A DNA stretch of 8,893 nucleotides from Rhizobium sp. Q54 (GTDB taxonomy: Bacteria; Bacteroidota; Bacteroidia; Flavobacteriales; Flavobacteriaceae), in the NCBI GenBank assembly GCA_943324395.2, contig CALPLL020000069.1, positions 1 through 8,893 on the forward strand. Reading direction: 5' to 3'. The notes under the pieces are model-generated. The model worked only from the letters and a program-made list of their open reading frames with translations, was not told the origin of the DNA and did not search any database. This document shows, piece after piece, positions 7,138 to 8,893 of this stretch. The position numbers were made by a program, and so were the translations under genes. The stretch's first letter is position 1; every line of letters begins with the position of its first letter.

Positions 7138-8893
7138 TCAATAATTAATCAATTCCAATAAAGTAATTTCAAATCTGCCTTTCGGCAAATATTGATCTTC
7201 TAAGGCTTTAGTGAATGGAATTGGTGTTTCTAAACTCGCAACTCGCTTTACAGGAGCGTCTAAATTCTCGAAACAGTTTTCCATTATCATAGAAGAAATA
7301 TCACTTGCAATTCCTCCAAATAAAGAATCTTCTTGATAAATAATCGCTCTTCCTGTTTTCTTTACCGATGCAAAAATAGCTTCTGCGTCCAACGGTTGTA
7401 AGGTTCTTAAATCCAAAACATCTGCAGAAATAGCTGGATTTTTATCCAATGTTTCCAAAGCCCAATGAACTGCAGCGCCAAAAGAAATAATGGTAACTTG
7501 ATTTCCTTCCCGAAGTAACGAGGCTTTTCCCAAAGGTAATGTGTAATAATCCTTTGGCACATCTTGACTTACACTTCGATACAATTGTTTGTGTTCAAAA
7601 AACATAACCGGATTTGGATCATTAATAGATTCATTTAATAATCCTTTGGCATCATATGGAAATGAAGGGTAAACAACCTTTAAACCTGGTGTTTTGGTAA
7701 ACCATGCTTCGTTAGTTTGAGAATGAAATGGTCCCGCTTGAGTTCCACCACCGCAAGGCATTCGAACTACAACATCGGCTTTTTCCGACCATCTATAATG
7801 TGATTTGGCTAACAAATTTACTATTGGATTGAATCCTGTAGAAACAAAATCAGCAAATTGCATTTCTACTATTGCTTTATAACCATTTATCGACAAACCC
7901 ATTCCAGCTGAAACTACAGCGCTTTCGCAAATGGGCGTATTAATAATTCTCTCTTTTCCAAATAAATCAACAAATCCATCAGTAATTTTGAATGCGCCAC
8001 CATATTCTGCAATATCTTGCCCCATAATAACTAGATTACTATGTCGTTCCATTGACTGTTTTAATCCGGTTGAAATAGCATCTATCAAACGGATGTTTTC
8101 AGTTTCATTTGAATGTATAACTTCTTCAAAATCAAATTGTTTGTAAACATCATTTAATTCATCATTATAACTTGCTTCGATTTCATGTTCTGCATTTGCA
8201 AGTACTAAACTTTCATCGATAATAGCTGTAATTTCAGTATGAATTTCGTTGTCATAATCGGAAGTTAAAATCCCATTATCCGTTAAATACTTTTTATAAT
8301 TATCAACTGGATCTTTGATTGCCCATAAATCCATTAACTCCTGAGGTACATATTTAGTTCCACTCGCCTCTTCATGACCACGCATTCTAAAAGTTTTGAA
8401 TTCTAATAAAATCGGTCTAGGATTATCAACCATTGATGCTTTTAATTCTGAAACCAAATTGTAAACTTCTAAAATATTATTCCCATCCACAATATGACTT
8501 TCCATTCCGTAACCAATTCCTTTATCGGCTAAATTCTCACAACGATATTGCTCATTTGTTGGCGTTGAAAGCCCATAACCATTATTTTCAATGATAAATA
8601 AAACAGGTAATTCCCAAACTGATGCAATGTTTAATGCTTCGTGAAAATCACCTTCAGAAGTAGCGCCTTCTCCTGTAAAAACAGCAGTAATCTTTCCGTT
8701 TTTCTTCAATTTATTAGCTAAAGCTATTCCATCAGCAACGCCCAATTGTGGGCCAAGATGCGAAATCATTCCAATAATATGGTATTCTTGGGTTCCAAAG
8801 TGAAAACTTCTGTCACGGCCTTTGGTAAATCCATTGGCTTTTCCTTGCCATTGAGAAAATAATCGGTATAAAGGTATATCTCGTCCAGTAAAA
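7138..8893 (-). CDS. 2-oxoacid dehydrogenase E1, fused alpha/beta subunits (5' end outside window)
   Basis: This thiamine-diphosphate enzyme decarboxylates a 2-oxoacid and passes the acyl group to the lipoyl domain of E2, in the cytoplasm. The frame is open from the right edge to the TGA at 7138-7140, giving 584 visible residues; roughly 100 N-terminal residues are probably missing. The visible part starts with the E1-alpha stretch GRDIPLYRLF. The ATG at 8769 is internal, because conserved sequence such as RDRSFHFGTQEY precedes it. The alpha half has a ThDP/Mg motif as GEG (visible 74-76) to ENN (102-104), then FRMRGHEEASG. A linker near 250-265 leads into a complete beta half with MGQDIAEYGG (290-299), the catalytic-type Glu in ICES (323), GPFHSQ with a conserved His (390) and a transketolase C-terminal domain (YQEDSLFGG). 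Alpha and beta are separate proteins in most branched-chain dehydrogenases, but flavobacteria commonly carry the fusion. The branched-chain type is most likely; a pyruvate or acetoin role cannot be excluded. Confidence 0.92.
   Translation of the reverse strand, partial: FTGRDIPLYRLFSQWQGKANGFTKGRDRSFHFGTQEYHIIGMISHLGPQLGVADGIALANKLKKNGKITAVFTGEGATSEGDFHEALNIASVWELPVLFIIENNGYGLSTPTNEQYRCENLADKGIGYGMESHIVDGNNILEVYNLVSELKASMVDNPRPILLEFKTFRMRGHEEASGTKYVPQELMDLWAIKDPVDNYKKYLTDNGILTSDYDNEIHTEITAIIDESLVLANAEHEIEASYNDELNDVYKQFDFEEVIHSNETENIRLIDAISTGLKQSMERHSNLVIMGQDIAEYGGAFKITDGFVDLFGKERIINTPICESAVVSAGMGLSINGYKAIVEMQFADFVSTGFNPIVNLLAKSHYRWSEKADVVVRMPCGGGTQAGPFHSQTNEAWFTKTPGLKVVYPSFPYDAKGLLNESINDPNPVMFFEHKQLYRSVSQDVPKDYYTLPLGKASLLREGNQVTIISFGAAVHWALETLDKNPAISADVLDLRTLQPLDAEAIFASVKKTGRAIIYQEDSLFGGIASDISSMIMENCFENLDAPVKRVASLETPIPFTKALEDQYLPKGRFEITLLELINY

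Noticed and set aside
7931..8146. Plus-strand 71-residue open frame within the E1 gene
   Set aside because: Antisense to the linker and start of the E1-beta half; no family resemblance.

Overview
The window looks like chromosomal DNA from a Bacteroidota bacterium, most likely a Flavobacterium or a close flavobacterial relative. The evidence is the strongly AT-rich sequence, the absence of clear Shine-Dalgarno sites before most starts, a TAnnTTTG-type -7 promoter element before acs, and proteins typical of flavobacteria (a fused alpha/beta 2-oxoacid dehydrogenase E1 and an Acs with a GHNLGT motif). No tRNA, rRNA, CRISPR array, insertion sequence or prophage gene is visible. Both ends cut through a gene, and coding density is high.

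Layout: (i) 1-899, plus strand: the C-terminal part of an SF2 DEAD/DEAH-type helicase whose 5' end lies outside. (ii) 971-2275, plus: a compact DEAD-box RNA helicase that ends without the C-terminal RNA-binding region common in larger DeaD/CsdA-like relatives. (iii) 2445-4957, plus: a tight two-gene unit with a 2-nt gap. The first gene encodes a multidomain cNMP-binding-like/CBS/CBS/DUF294 nucleotidyltransferase protein. The second encodes a DnaQ-fold 3'-5' exonuclease homologue that appears to have lost most of its catalytic residues. (iv) 4956-4987: a strong symmetric hairpin that can terminate transcription on both strands. (v) 4995-6902, minus: acetyl-CoA synthetase (acs), convergent with the two-gene unit. 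(vi) 7138-8893, minus: a fused alpha/beta E1 subunit of a 2-oxoacid dehydrogenase, probably the branched-chain type, whose N-terminus lies beyond the right edge.

Functionally, the right half is about making acyl-CoA: Acs activates acetate, and the E1 fusion starts oxidative decarboxylation of 2-oxoacids toward acyl-CoA. The DUF294 protein and its exonuclease-like partner recur beside acs (often with the acetate permease gene actP) in many Proteobacteria, from general knowledge of these gene neighbourhoods. Finding the same pair beside acs here, in a different phylum and in convergent orientation, suggests a link to acetate or acyl-CoA metabolism rather than to DNA repair.

The most interesting candidate for an under-described system is this pair: a sensor-like putative nucleotidyltransferase plus an apparently dead exonuclease fold. 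The remaining content is ordinary flavobacterial housekeeping.
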